Source: Gemmatimonadaceae bacterium
GTDB taxonomy: Bacteria; Gemmatimonadota; Gemmatimonadetes; Gemmatimonadales; Gemmatimonadaceae
Length of the DNA stretch: 35,808 bases
Assembly (NCBI GenBank): GCA_025928335.1
Contig: JAICJQ010000023.1
Span: 1-35,808 of the forward strand
Reading direction: 5' to 3'
Notes under the pieces: model-generated
Seen by the model: the letters and a program-made list of their open reading frames with translations, nothing else
The model's database searches: none
Told to the model about the DNA's origin: nothing
Shown: positions 9,811 through 18,345 of the stretch, in pieces
Position numbering within the stretch: the stretch's first letter is position 1
Layout: every line of letters begins with the position of its first letter
Program-made: the position numbers and the translations under genes

Positions 9811-11005
9811 TCAGCAGCACCTCCACGCGGTCGAGAATTGCATCGGCGACCTCGGGCTTGCTCATCAACGGAAAGTGCTCCTCGCTGCCGTCGCGCGCGA
9901 TGATGCTCACGCGGTTCGTGTCGACCCCGAATCCCGCTCCCGGCTCCGTCGCATCGTTGACGACGATGAAGTCGAGCTCCTTCGACGCGAGCTTCGCGCG
10001 CGCGTGGGCGACGACGTCGTCCGTCTCGAGCGCGAAGCCGACGATCACGGAGCCCGGCGAGCGCGCGGGCTTCGTCGATGCGAGAATGTCGGGTGTCGGC
10101 GCGAGGGCGATCGCCTCCGGCGCATTGCCCTTCCTGATCTTTGATGAGGCGCGCGACGCCGGCCGGAAATCAGCCGGCGCGGCGGCCATCACGAGCACGT
10201 CGGTGTTCGGCAACCGACTGCCGACCGCATCGGCCATGTCCTGCGTGGAGTCGACGTGGTGCATTCCGACGCCAATCGGCGTGCCGACGCTCAGCGGCCC
10301 CGCCACGAGATCGACCGTCGCCCCACGACGCCAGGCGGCTGCGGCCAAGGCAACCCCCATCTTGCCGCTGCTGTGATTCGAGATGAACCGGACAGGGTCG
10401 ATCGGTTCGCGCGTCGGGCCCGCGGTAACGAGCACTCGCTTACCGGCGAGCGCTCCGTTCTTCTCGAGCAGCCGGCCGGCGTAGGCGAATATCGTCTCAG
10501 GCTCCGGCATTCGTCCCGGCCCGCTTCCCTCACCCGCGGCGAGCATGCCTTCGTCGGGCGGGAGAAGGGTGTAGCCGATCTCTCGAAGATGCGCCGCATT
10601 GTGACGCGTTTGCGGGTGTGCCCACATGTGATCGTTCATCGCCGGAACGAGCAGCACGGGGCACTGAGCGGCGAGAAGACACGCCGTTAGCAGATCTCCC
10701 GCCTGCCCGGTCGCGGCGCGCGCCATGAAATCGGCGGTCGCGGGCGCGACGATGATCGCGTCGGCTTCGCGGGCGAGCTTGATGTGATCGAGCGCGCGCC
10801 CGGGATCAAAAAGTCCGGTGTGAACCGCGCGGCCGGTGAGGGCTTCGAACGTCACCGGGCCCACGAACTCCGTCGCGGCGGGCGTCATCACCACATCCAC
10901 CTGCGCGCCCGCCTTCGAGAGCAGACGCGCCAACCACGCCGCTTTGTAACTCGCGATTCCGCCCGAGACGCCGAGCAGGACGCGTCGATTCGCGTACGGC
11001 CGCAT
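9800..11005 (-). CDS. coaBC: bifunctional phosphopantothenoylcysteine decarboxylase / phosphopantothenate-cysteine ligase
   Basis: Two consecutive coenzyme A synthesis steps in one 401-residue protein. The N-terminal flavin decarboxylase (CoaC, ~1-185) shows GVSGGIASYK (12-21), catalytic His74 in LDHIKLA and PAMNDHMW (121-128). The C-terminal CTP-dependent ligase (CoaB, from ~188) shows AGPTREPIDPVR, FISNHSSGKMG with Asn210, and Lys289 in SSKIRKGN. The CoaC flap normally reads ACGxxGxGRM; here it is LAAGEGSGPGRM (155-166), with Ala157 in place of the catalytic Cys. Both domains otherwise look intact. It sits after rpoZ, a common order (gmk-rpoZ-coaBC) in many bacteria. The ATG at 11005 is the natural start. 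Confidence 0.96.
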   Translation of the reverse strand: MRPYANRRVLLGVSGGIASYKAAWLARLLSKAGAQVDVVMTPAATEFVGPVTFEALTGRAVHTGLFDPGRALDHIKLAREADAIIVAPATADFMARAATGQAGDLLTACLLAAQCPVLLVPAMNDHMWAHPQTRHNAAHLREIGYTLLPPDEGMLAAGEGSGPGRMPEPETIFAYAGRLLEKNGALAGKRVLVTAGPTREPIDPVRFISNHSSGKMGVALAAAAWRRGATVDLVAGPLSVGTPIGVGMHHVDSTQDMADAVGSRLPNTDVLVMAAAPADFRPASRASSKIRKGNAPEAIALAPTPDILASTKPARSPGSVIVGFALETDDVVAHARAKLASKELDFIVVNDATEPGAGFGVDTNRVSIIARDGSEEHFPLMSKPEVADAILDRVEVLLSGR

Positions 11006-11063
11006 GCTGGCTACCGCGCGCCGGGAGTAGGTCTCAGCGGCTCAGCCAGCGGCAATGGAGCGA

Positions 11064-11273
11064 CTACTCCGCGCGTCGGCGCGGAACGACGTGGTATTCG
11101 ATCTCGCCCTTGGCCAGCTCTTCCAGCGCGCGCGTCGTCAACTTCTTTTCGCGCGACGACGAGCGATCGCGGGGAAACTCGTTCAGCACGCGCGCGTACT
11201 TCGCGGCGACGAGGACTCCGAGATACTTGTTCGCGGCGTGGTTGGCGATCTCGCCGGGTGTGAAGACTCGCAT
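11064..11273 (-). CDS. rpoZ: RNA polymerase omega subunit
   Basis: Small chaperone-like subunit that helps assemble RNA polymerase by clasping beta-prime. The 69-residue sequence contains the conserved NKYLGVLVAAKYAR (15-28) and the KLTTRALEELAKGEI block (44-58). It is at the short end for omega. The ATG at 11273 follows the gmk stop by 3 bases. The gmk-rpoZ-coaBC order is conserved across many phyla and supports the call. The 58 bases before coaBC hold nothing I recognise. Confidence 0.9.
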   Translation of the reverse strand: MRVFTPGEIANHAANKYLGVLVAAKYARVLNEFPRDRSSSREKKLTTRALEELAKGEIEYHVVPRRRAE

Positions 11274-11276
11274 GTA

Positions 11277-11939
11277 TCAGCTCGATGATTGAAGATCGAT
11301 TTCAGCCTGCAAACGATGGATCAGCGCTTCGACCTGCAGCCGTAAGCCAAGCACTCGCTCTCGGCTGACGACCTCGGCATCGACGATCGATCCGACGCGG
11401 CGAACCGCCTCGTCGAGATCGTCGTTGACGACGACGTACTCGTACTCCTCTACTGCCTGGAGCTCTTGCAGTGCGGAATTTAATCGAGCCACAAGCTGTT
11501 GGGGGGATTCAGTTTTCCGGGCCTTCAGGCGGTCGAGGAGGACCTCAGCGGACGGGGGCAACACGAAGATTGTCACGGCCTCCGGAAAGGCCCGCCGGAG
11601 CTGTCGTGCCCCCTGAACGTCGATGTCCATCACGACGTGACGCCCGCGCGCCAGGACCTTGGCGATCTCCTCTTTGAGCGTGCCATACAGGTTGCCGTGG
11701 ACTTCCGCCGATTCGGCGAACGCTCCGGCCGAACGCCGCTCCTCAAACTGCTCCCGGGTCAGGAAGTGATAGTCGACCCCATTCCGCTCGCCGCGACGCG
11801 GCTGACGGGTCGTGCAAGACACGGAGTATCCGACGTCGTTTCGCCGGCCGAGGAGATGGCGGGCGATGGTGGTCTTACCGCCACCACTCGGAGCGGAGAG
11901 GATCACGGGAAACGGGTTGGCGAGCGGATTAGCGCTCAC
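11277..11939 (-). CDS. gmk: guanylate kinase
   Basis: Phosphorylates GMP to GDP. In 220 residues the P-loop SAPSGGGKTT is at 15-24, followed by the GMP-binding TTRQPRRGERNGVDYHF and the lid/NMP segments VHGNLYGT and VVMDIDVQGARQLR. The C-terminal ~25 residues extend past the usual end as a helix. The start is a GTG overlapping the yicC stop (GTGA), so it is translationally coupled to yicC. The yicC-gmk-rpoZ order is a classical conserved group. Confidence 0.96.
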   Translation of the reverse strand: MSANPLANPFPVILSAPSGGGKTTIARHLLGRRNDVGYSVSCTTRQPRRGERNGVDYHFLTREQFEERRSAGAFAESAEVHGNLYGTLKEEIAKVLARGRHVVMDIDVQGARQLRRAFPEAVTIFVLPPSAEVLLDRLKARKTESPQQLVARLNSALQELQAVEEYEYVVVNDDLDEAVRRVGSIVDAEVVSRERVLGLRLQVEALIHRLQAEIDLQSSS

Positions 11940-12808
11940 TCGAGGTTTTCTACCTGCTCGCGAATCCGCTCGAGCTCCTCTTTGATCAGGATCACGTCGC
12001 GCACGATGGCCGCGTCATTCGCCTTGCTACCTGTGGTGTTTGCCTCGCGGAGCAGTTCCTGAAGCAGGAATCCGATTCGTTTCCCGACTCCGTCCGCGGG
12101 CGGTGTGGCGAGCGTCGATCCGACGGCGCCGAGATGTGCGTGAAACCGGCTGATTTCCTCGGACACGTCGAGACGATCGGCGAGAATCGCGATTTCCTGC
12201 GCGAGACGCTGATCGTCGATCGTCACGCCCGACGCGAGGTCCTGAACGGCGGTCCGCAGCCGCTCGCGCTGCTCGACGAGCCGTTGAGGCGCGCGCTCGG
12301 CGATCCGCTCGACCGCGTCGGCAATGACCGCGAGGCGTGCTTCGATGTACCCGGCGAGCTTCGCTCCCTCGGCGATTCGCATTCGATCGAGCGCGTCTAC
12401 CGCACGCACGACGATCGCAACGAACTCCTCTGGCGTCCCCGTCGGCTCGTCCGATTCGCTGCAGATGACGTCGGGCAGTCGGAGAATTGCCGCGGCATCG
12501 ATCGGCGAGGTAATGCCGAATCGCTCGTGAAGTTTGCGTACCTGTTCGACGTAGGAGCCGAAACGCTCCTCGTCGATTCGCGCTTCGTCTGTCCTGTTCC
12601 GGTCCACTCGGGCCGTGAGCGTCACGTGTCCCCGCACGACGGCCCGTCGGAGCGCCTCGCGTACCTCAGCCTCCCACCGGCTCAGCTCGTTCGGCAGCTT
12701 GATCGACGGATTGAAGTAGCGGTGGTTGACCGACCGGATCTCAACGGAGACCCGTGCCTCGCCAACCGCTCCGTCGCCGGCGCCGAACCCTGTCATGCTC
12801 TTTATCAT
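11936..12808 (-). CDS. yicC: YicC/YloC family endoribonuclease or RNase adaptor
   Basis: Family linked to RNA turnover; members have been reported as endoribonucleases or as factors that steer sRNA decay. The 290-residue product begins MIKSMTGFGAG, the family signature, and has SVNHRYFNPSIKLP (26-39) in the YicC N-domain. The C-terminal domain carries GKRIGFLLQELLREANT and the terminal KEELERIREQVENLE. The length is typical. The ATG at 12808 matches the usual start. It lies 38 bases after the outer-membrane protein gene and is coupled to gmk. Confidence 0.93.
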   Translation of the reverse strand: MIKSMTGFGAGDGAVGEARVSVEIRSVNHRYFNPSIKLPNELSRWEAEVREALRRAVVRGHVTLTARVDRNRTDEARIDEERFGSYVEQVRKLHERFGITSPIDAAAILRLPDVICSESDEPTGTPEEFVAIVVRAVDALDRMRIAEGAKLAGYIEARLAVIADAVERIAERAPQRLVEQRERLRTAVQDLASGVTIDDQRLAQEIAILADRLDVSEEISRFHAHLGAVGSTLATPPADGVGKRIGFLLQELLREANTTGSKANDAAIVRDVILIKEELERIREQVENLE

Positions 12809-12846
12809 ATTGCGCGAGCCAACCTACGGAGCCACAAGGAGATTTG

Positions 12847-14739
12847 TCAATTGGAGAAGTACCAGCGCACGCCATAGAAATTGGTCTGCCTCGGCATGAC
12901 AAAGCCCGGGAACTGCTGGTACCGTTCGCCGAGCACATTCCGGAACTGCCAGGACAGCGTCGCAGTGACAATCCGGATCTCGAGTAGCGTCGAAATCGTG
13001 CGGTATCCGACCGTCCTGTCGACGCCGCCCCGCACGGTCTGCGAGGGGAACGTCTCGCCCGAGCGATATTCGTGCATCACTCCGGCGTTCAGCCCAAAGT
13101 TGCCCGTCGGAAAGCGATCGAGAAGGTTGGTCCGCACGAACAATTCGCTGCGCGTCTCGTAACGCGGCCGATAAAAGCCCGCGGTGTCGGTCCAGCGAAC
13201 GGCCCAAATATCGGCCTGAATCAAGCGCCACAGGCGGCCGCGAATCGCGGCCGTGATACCAGTGGCCGGCTTGTCGTGAATCAGCGCGAGCGTTGTGTCA
13301 AAAAACACTCGCGGGTGTGCCAGGCGGGCGCTATCGCGTTTGACGACGCCGCCAAGAAACCAGAGTCCGTGAACGCGCAGTCCGGCCTCTCCGCGCACCC
13401 AATTCGTGTTCGTGGTCTGCTTGTCGGACCATTGTTCGGAGGTGTGGCCGACGCCGCCGAGCAACGAGATGAACGACAGCGGTGTGGCGCGAACCGTCAG
13501 CTCGGTCCGCGATGTGGAATCGAACCCCTTCCCTTCCACGAACCCGATCGCGCTCAGCTTCTCACCTTGGTATGTCGCGCGGACACTCGGCCCGAAGCTG
13601 GATTTTCCCCCCGCGTTGCTCTCGCGTGCGCTGGCGCTGAGCGCGAACGGGCCGCGCGTCGAACCGACCGACAGGATGTACTGCGAGCGAAACGCGCCGC
13701 TGTCGAGCGACGTCGTGTTGAACGCGGAATCGAGCGCGTTCTTCGGATTGTTGATGATGAGCGTCCGATTCCCCGTGTACTTGTACGACGATCCGACGGC
13801 CATGGCTTGGGCCCAAAGCGGATCGACGTCGGGATCGCGATACCCGACGCGAACGTACGCATCGGAACGCGATGACTCGACGTGCGGAATCGAATCACCG
13901 GTCACGTCGAATGCCGTCTCGCCCAGAATGACTCCACGGTGGCGTCCGACCCGTACGCCGTAGGCGTCGACGCTCCAGTTTTGACGCGCCCACCCAAGGC
14001 GTCCCATGATCGATGTCTGGTCGCTGGCCTCGCCGAAGAGCGACGGCGGCGTCGTGCCATATTGCTGCGCGCCGAACTGAAATGCGGCGCCATTGTCGTA
14101 CCGCTTGCCGTAGAAGCCGCGATACAGGTTCGTCTGCTGATCGCCGGTACTGACGTCGGTGCGCGTTTCCGGATTCGTGTTGCGCACGCGCCAGCTCCGC
14201 AAATACACGCGCACCTCGTCGGGTGCTTGTTCGACCACCGCGTCTTCGGCCGTCCACAAGCTCACCTGAGTGAGGTCCAACACGTTTCCGGCGCGCGGAT
14301 CGAGTGCCGGCATCTCGAATCCGTCGTAAAAGACGCGGACTCGCTTCACGTCGCCGAGATAGGCGCCGACGGCCGGCGACGCAATCCAGCCACCGCGTGT
14401 CGTGGTCGCGCCCTGGATGCGGTCGATGAGATCCGTGACCGTGATCGCGCCGCTGCCGGCCAGCGAATCCCGCGACCACGATAGCCGGCGTGCGATCGAC
14501 AGCTCTGAGCCCGGGGGAGCGTGGGCCAACGGCGACCGGATCGTGTCGGCGCGAATGCGCGCCCGCAAAATGGAATCGCGCTTCGCCAAGCTGTCGCGCA
14601 AGAGCGAGTCTGCGCGCGTCGGACCCACGGGGACGGCAACCGTGAGGGTCGTATCCTTTTTCTTTGGAATCGTGTCGCGGACTTGCGCCGGCAGTGGGGT
14701 CTGCAAAACGGCCCCGGCCAGCAGGCCGAGGCCGAGCAT
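12847..14739 (-). CDS. TonB-receptor-like outer-membrane beta-barrel protein
   Basis: About 630 residues. From the ATG at 14739 an N-terminal hydrophobic segment (MLGLGLLAGAVL, cleavage near AQ at 18-19) fits Sec export. A low-complexity Asp/Ser/Arg-rich stretch to ~75 follows. Next is a plug-like domain (~85-177) with TVTDLIDRIQGATT and VFYDGFEMP. The rest is alternating beta-barrel sequence ending in GVRWYFSN, the terminal aromatic pattern of outer-membrane barrels. No TonB box is obvious. Substrate unknown. The start is uncertain: the ATG gives a signal lacking the usual basic residues, whereas the codons just upstream encode Arg-rich sequence (RRRDVVRSW) but offer only CTG as a start. It lies between pepA and yicC, 35 bases after pepA. 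Confidence 0.75.
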   Translation of the reverse strand: MLGLGLLAGAVLQTPLPAQVRDTIPKKKDTTLTVAVPVGPTRADSLLRDSLAKRDSILRARIRADTIRSPLAHAPPGSELSIARRLSWSRDSLAGSGAITVTDLIDRIQGATTTRGGWIASPAVGAYLGDVKRVRVFYDGFEMPALDPRAGNVLDLTQVSLWTAEDAVVEQAPDEVRVYLRSWRVRNTNPETRTDVSTGDQQTNLYRGFYGKRYDNGAAFQFGAQQYGTTPPSLFGEASDQTSIMGRLGWARQNWSVDAYGVRVGRHRGVILGETAFDVTGDSIPHVESSRSDAYVRVGYRDPDVDPLWAQAMAVGSSYKYTGNRTLIINNPKNALDSAFNTTSLDSGAFRSQYILSVGSTRGPFALSASARESNAGGKSSFGPSVRATYQGEKLSAIGFVEGKGFDSTSRTELTVRATPLSFISLLGGVGHTSEQWSDKQTTNTNWVRGEAGLRVHGLWFLGGVVKRDSARLAHPRVFFDTTLALIHDKPATGITAAIRGRLWRLIQADIWAVRWTDTAGFYRPRYETRSELFVRTNLLDRFPTGNFGLNAGVMHEYRSGETFPSQTVRGGVDRTVGYRTISTLLEIRIVTATLSWQFRNVLGERYQQFPGFVMPRQTNFYGVRWYFSN

Positions 14740-14774
14740 CGACCACGAGCGAACGACGTCTCGCCGTCGTGCGA

Positions 14775-16253
14775 TCAGCGCACCCGCCCGCGCACGAATT
14801 CGACGAATGTCCCGACGGGCACTCCGGTCGGGCCTCGCGGCACCGTTCCGAGATCCGATTCGGTATACGCCGTTCCTGCGATGTCCAGATGAACCCATGG
14901 ATAGCCTTCAGCAAATTCCTTGAGGAACAGCGCCGCGGTGATCGTCCCCGCGGGACGTCCACCCGAATTCTTTACGTCGGCGATGTCCGATTTGATCAAC
15001 TCTTTATAGTCGTCCCACAGCGGAAGTGGCCAGCCGGGCTCGCCCGACTTTTTCCCCGCGTCCAGCACTTCCTGCACCAATGATTCGTCGTTGCCCATCA
15101 CGCCCGTCGCCGTGTGGCCGAGCGCGATCACGCACGCGCCGGTGAGCGTCGCGGCGTCGACGACCGCCGATGGCGAAAAACGTTTCGCGAACGAGAGCAC
15201 GTCCGCGAGCACGAGCCGACCTTCGGCGTCGGTGTTGATGATCTCGATGTACTTGCCGTTTGACGCCTGCACCACGTCGCCCGGCTTCACCGCCTCGCCG
15301 GACGGCATGTTGGTCGTCGCGCCAATCAGACCCACGACGTTGATCGGAAGTTCCAATCGGCCGATGGCTTCCATGGCGCCCAGCACACCGGCCGCGCCGC
15401 ACATGTCGAACTTCATCCACTCCATCCCCTGCGCGGGCTTGATGGAGATGCCGCCGGAATCGAAGCACAGTCCCTTGCCGACGAGGGCGACCGGCGGCGT
15501 TCCCTTCGTGCCGCCGCGGTACTCGAGGACGATCAACCTCGGATCTTGCGACGTGCCCTGCGCGACCGACAGGAACGATCCCATTTTCTCGCGCGTCATC
15601 GCGGCGCGGTCGAGCGTCGTCACCACCATGCCGAGTCGCTTGGCGATGTCTCGCGCCGTGTCGGCGAGATAATCCGGCGTGCATACGTTTCCGGGCAGCA
15701 TACCGAGACGCCGCGCCAGCGCATGTCCTTCGGCGATCGCGCGCGCAACACCGACGCCGCGATCGGCCGCGGTGCCGTCCGCGGCGAGCAGCGTCGCTTC
15801 GGCCAGCGGCGCGCGCTGCTCGTCGGCGGGTGGTGCAGTTTTGAGTTCTTTAAAATCCCACGAACCCGCGGCGAGTCCGAGCCCCGCGGCCTCCGCGTCG
15901 GCCGCGGTCAGCGGACCGGCGAAGAAGGCAAGCGTGCCGACGCCGAGACGATTCGCCTGCCGCGCGGCGATCGCGCCGGCGCGCCGCAATGCCCCGGCAC
16001 GGTCCGTCACGCCGCCCATCCCGACGAGCAACACGCGCTGAATGCCGCGATCCCCGCCGGCGAGGTGCAGCGTCTCATCGCGCGATCCGCGGAAGTCCCG
16101 GCGGCCAATCACGCGAGCGATCGCCCCGCCGACGGCGGAATCCGCCGCGGCCAGCGCGTCGCTGACGCTCGGCGGACTCGAGAGGGCGACGACGAGCAGC
16201 GGAGTGTCGAGCGTGCCGAAGTTCGGCGCGGCGGTGTTGAGGGATAGCGTCAT
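14775..16253 (-). CDS. pepA: leucyl aminopeptidase (M17)
   Basis: Two-metal cytosolic aminopeptidase that trims N-terminal residues from peptides. The 492-residue protein has an N-terminal macro-like domain and a C-terminal catalytic domain with the metal and active-site residues in place: Lys260 and Asp265 in GKGLCFDSGG, Lys272, Asp283 in KFDMCG, and Asp342, Glu344 and Arg346 in the signature NTDAEGRL (340-347). The ATG at 16253 is the only sensible start. The family can also bind DNA (as XerA/PepA in E. coli), which cannot be judged here. It lies 41 bases after icd. Confidence 0.96.
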   Translation of the reverse strand: MTLSLNTAAPNFGTLDTPLLVVALSSPPSVSDALAAADSAVGGAIARVIGRRDFRGSRDETLHLAGGDRGIQRVLLVGMGGVTDRAGALRRAGAIAARQANRLGVGTLAFFAGPLTAADAEAAGLGLAAGSWDFKELKTAPPADEQRAPLAEATLLAADGTAADRGVGVARAIAEGHALARRLGMLPGNVCTPDYLADTARDIAKRLGMVVTTLDRAAMTREKMGSFLSVAQGTSQDPRLIVLEYRGGTKGTPPVALVGKGLCFDSGGISIKPAQGMEWMKFDMCGAAGVLGAMEAIGRLELPINVVGLIGATTNMPSGEAVKPGDVVQASNGKYIEIINTDAEGRLVLADVLSFAKRFSPSAVVDAATLTGACVIALGHTATGVMGNDESLVQEVLDAGKKSGEPGWPLPLWDDYKELIKSDIADVKNSGGRPAGTITAALFLKEFAEGYPWVHLDIAGTAYTESDLGTVPRGPTGVPVGTFVEFVRGRVR

Positions 16254-16293
16254 GACGGGGTTGTGGGTATGGCGCCGGCATCGGCGCTGGAAG

Positions 16294-17541
16294 TCAGGTC
16301 GTCATGCCTTTGATCATCTGGTCGGCGAACGCCGTCGTCGATACCTCGGTCGCCCCGGGCATCTGCCGCGCGAGGTCGTACGTGACGCGCTTCGACTTGA
16401 TCGCGTTCTCGAGGCCACGCACGATGAGCGCCGCGGCCTCCGTCCAGCCGAGATATTCGAACATCATCACGCCCGAGAGCACGACGCTCCCGGGATTGAT
16501 CTTGTCCTGATTCGCGTATTTCGGCGCCGTCCCGTGCGTGGCTTCGAACACCGCCACACCGTCGCCGACATTGCCGCCCGGCGCGATACCGAGGCCGCCG
16601 ACCTGCGCCGCCGCGGCATCCGAGACGTAGTCCCCGTTGAGGTTCGGCGTCGCGATTACAGAATACTCATCGGGCCTGAGGAGCAGCTGCTGGAACATCG
16701 AATCGGCAATGCGATCCTTGATCACCACAGCGTCGGCGCGAGCGCCCGCGCCGCCCTTCGAGAGATCGGCTTCCGCCACCACGGTCTCCGCGAAGCGATC
16801 GCGCGCCAGCTCGTAGCCCCAGTCGCGGAACGCGCCTTCGGTGAACTTCATGATGTTGCCCTTGTGCATCAGCGTCACTGAGGGCAGACAGTGTTTGAGG
16901 GCGTACCGGATCGCCATCTCGATCAATCGCTTCGAGCCGAACTCGGACATCGGCTTGATGCCGATCGCCGAATCGGGGCGAATGGACTTGCCCAGTTCGC
17001 GCTCGATGAATCCGCGAATCGCTTCGGCCTCGGGCGATCCGGCGCGCCACTCGATGCCGGCGTAAACGTCCTCCGTGTTCTCGCGGAAGACGACGATGTT
17101 GAGTTTCTCCGGCTCCTTCATCGGGCTCCCGACACCCTCGAAGTAGCGCACGGGGCGAATGCACGCGTAGAGGTCGAGGACCTGGCGCAGGGTCACATTC
17201 AGGGAGCGAATGCCGCCGCCGACCGGTGTCGTCAGCGGCCCCTTGATCGACACGCGGAAGTCCTGCATCGCGTCGACCGTCTCTTGCGGCAGCCAGTCCT
17301 TGTATTGCGTGAACGCCTTCTCGCCGGCGAACACTTCCATCCACGCGACGCGCCGTTCGCTTCCGTAGGCCTTTTCGACCGCCGCGTCGAACACGCGTAC
17401 CGACGCACGCCAGATATCCGGTCCGGTTCCGTCTCCCTCGACGTACGGGATGATCGGATGGTTCGGAACGTTGAGAGCGCCGTTCTCGTAGGTGATTCGC
17501 TCACCGTTCGCCGGAACGGTGGCGAGCTTGTATCCGGCCAT
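16294..17541 (-). CDS. icd: isocitrate dehydrogenase (NADP)
   Basis: Oxidative decarboxylation of isocitrate in the TCA cycle. The 415-residue product is of the E. coli type: [20 protein letters not shown] (101-120) carries Ser113, the residue that is phosphorylated in E. coli, with Arg119, Arg129 and Arg153 for substrate binding. NLNGDYVSD and [11 protein letters not shown] follow; Lys341 and Tyr342 match the NADP-specificity pair of E. coli. No AceK kinase gene is visible, so phospho-control is only a possibility. The gene has its own upstream region with a candidate promoter and dyad (17569-17621). Confidence 0.96.
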   Translation of the reverse strand: MAGYKLATVPANGERITYENGALNVPNHPIIPYVEGDGTGPDIWRASVRVFDAAVEKAYGSERRVAWMEVFAGEKAFTQYKDWLPQETVDAMQDFRVSIKGPLTTPVGGGIRSLNVTLRQVLDLYACIRPVRYFEGVGSPMKEPEKLNIVVFRENTEDVYAGIEWRAGSPEAEAIRGFIERELGKSIRPDSAIGIKPMSEFGSKRLIEMAIRYALKHCLPSVTLMHKGNIMKFTEGAFRDWGYELARDRFAETVVAEADLSKGGAGARADAVVIKDRIADSMFQQLLLRPDEYSVIATPNLNGDYVSDAAAAQVGGLGIAPGGNVGDGVAVFEATHGTAPKYANQDKINPGSVVLSGVMMFEYLGWTEAAALIVRGLENAIKSKRVTYDLARQMPGATEVSTTAFADQMIKGMTT

Positions 17542-17568
17542 GAATCTCGGGGCGGTTAGAGGCCCTGT

Positions 17569-17594
17569 TTTGGACTTTCGTAACGAAGCCCAAA
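17569..17594. promoter_or_regulatory. imperfect dyad in the icd leader
   Basis: TTTGGACTTTCG and CGAAGCCCAAA around a TAA centre are inverted copies with one mismatch and one extra base. The dyad touches the proposed -10 box of icd and would lie at the transcription start, a typical operator position. It could equally be a leader hairpin. Confidence 0.35.
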
Positions 17595-17621
17595 GCTATT
17601 GGCGACGAGAAAGGCGATCAA
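17593..17621 (-). promoter_or_regulatory. candidate sigma-70-type promoter for icd
   Basis: On the minus strand TTGATC (17616-17621) and TAGCTT (17593-17598) are 17 bases apart, upstream of the icd ATG at 17541. The match to consensus is only moderate. Confidence 0.35.
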
Positions 17622-17639
17622 GCTGAGTAGGTAAACACA

Positions 17640-17662
17640 AGCCGTCGCACGCGGCGACGGCT
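17640..17662 (-). terminator. hairpin terminator downstream of tRNA-Leu
   Basis: A perfect 9-bp stem (AGCCGTCGC with GCGACGGCT) and 5-base loop. On the minus strand it is followed by TGTGTTT. It ends the tRNA transcript about 20 bases after the tRNA 3' end. The T-tract is interrupted, so termination strength is uncertain. Confidence 0.6.
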
Positions 17663-17683
17663 CATTCAAGGATCGTAAGGAAA

Positions 17684-17767
17684 TGCCCGAGGCGAGACTC
17701 GAACTCGCAAGGCCCGAAGGCCGGGGGATTTTGAGTCCCCTGCGTCTACCAATTCCGCCACCCGGGC
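17684..17767 (-). tRNA. tRNA-Leu (anticodon CAA)
   Basis: 84 bases on the minus strand fold as a class II tRNA. The acceptor GCCCGGG pairs with CTCGGGC (one G-T), followed by discriminator A. The D-loop contains GGTAGAC. The anticodon stem GGGGA/TCCCC encloses CTCAAAA, giving anticodon CAA for codon TTG. A long variable arm (CGGCCTTCGGGCC region) marks leucine, and the T-arm contains GTTCGAGTC. CCA is not encoded. It lies 35 bases downstream of the Spy-like gene on the same strand, so cotranscription with the sigma operon is possible. Confidence 0.96.
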
Positions 17768-17802
17768 AAGAGGTACAAACCTAGCGACCGGGCGAAGGGC
17801 GC

Positions 17803-18345
17803 TCAATCGAGCGGAGGCTCCACGGCGCCCCGAGCGCCATTCTGCTGCGCGAGCTCCTGCATGCGACGGTTGAGCCGCTCCTTCATCGCGAAATACTTCG
17901 CACGTTGTAGCGGCGTCAGGAACCCACCGAGCTCCTTTTGCTCGCTCTCGAGCAGATCAGCGCGCGTGCGCTGCGCTTTCACAAGCTGCGACAGGTAGCC
18001 GTCCACCTTGGCCTGATCGACGCTCGTCGAGTCGTCCATCGTGCGCTTCAACCCTTGGCGCGCCTGACGTTCGTCGCGCAGCAGCGCGACCCGTTGGCGC
18101 TCGTACTTGAGATCGACGCTCTGCAGCTTTCGCATCTGATCGTCGCTCAGACTCAACTGGCGCCGCACGGCTTTCGCGAAGGCCTGACGCACCTGACGCT
18201 GTAGCAGTTGTCGTTCAGCCGGCGGTTGGCCGCGCATTCCCGCTCGTCCACCCACCCGCGGCACTCCGCTGTCCGCGCGCTGAGCCTGTATCCCGAACGC
18301 GAAGGCGCCGAGCATCAGAACAACCGCGGACGTACGGACGAACAT
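17803..18345 (-). CDS. Spy/CpxP-like periplasmic stress protein
   Basis: 180 residues. A signal peptide (MFVRTSAVVLMLGAFAFG, cleavage after QAQ near 22) exports it. The mature part is highly charged and helical: a helix with LSLSDDQMRKLQSVDLKYERQ (an LTxxQ-like element), a long Arg/Gln-rich helix, and FLTPLQRAKYFAMKERLNRR (a second LTxxQ-type repeat). This pattern is that of Spy, CpxP and periplasmic metal-sensor/chaperone proteins. It is the third gene of the sigma operon, with its ATG overlapping the anti-sigma stop as TAATG. I infer it is a product of the stress response or a feedback partner that senses envelope damage. No metal ligands are obvious. Confidence 0.7.
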   Translation of the reverse strand: MFVRTSAVVLMLGAFAFGIQAQRADSGVPRVGGRAGMRGQPPAERQLLQRQVRQAFAKAVRRQLSLSDDQMRKLQSVDLKYERQRVALLRDERQARQGLKRTMDDSTSVDQAKVDGYLSQLVKAQRTRADLLESEQKELGGFLTPLQRAKYFAMKERLNRRMQELAQQNGARGAVEPPLD

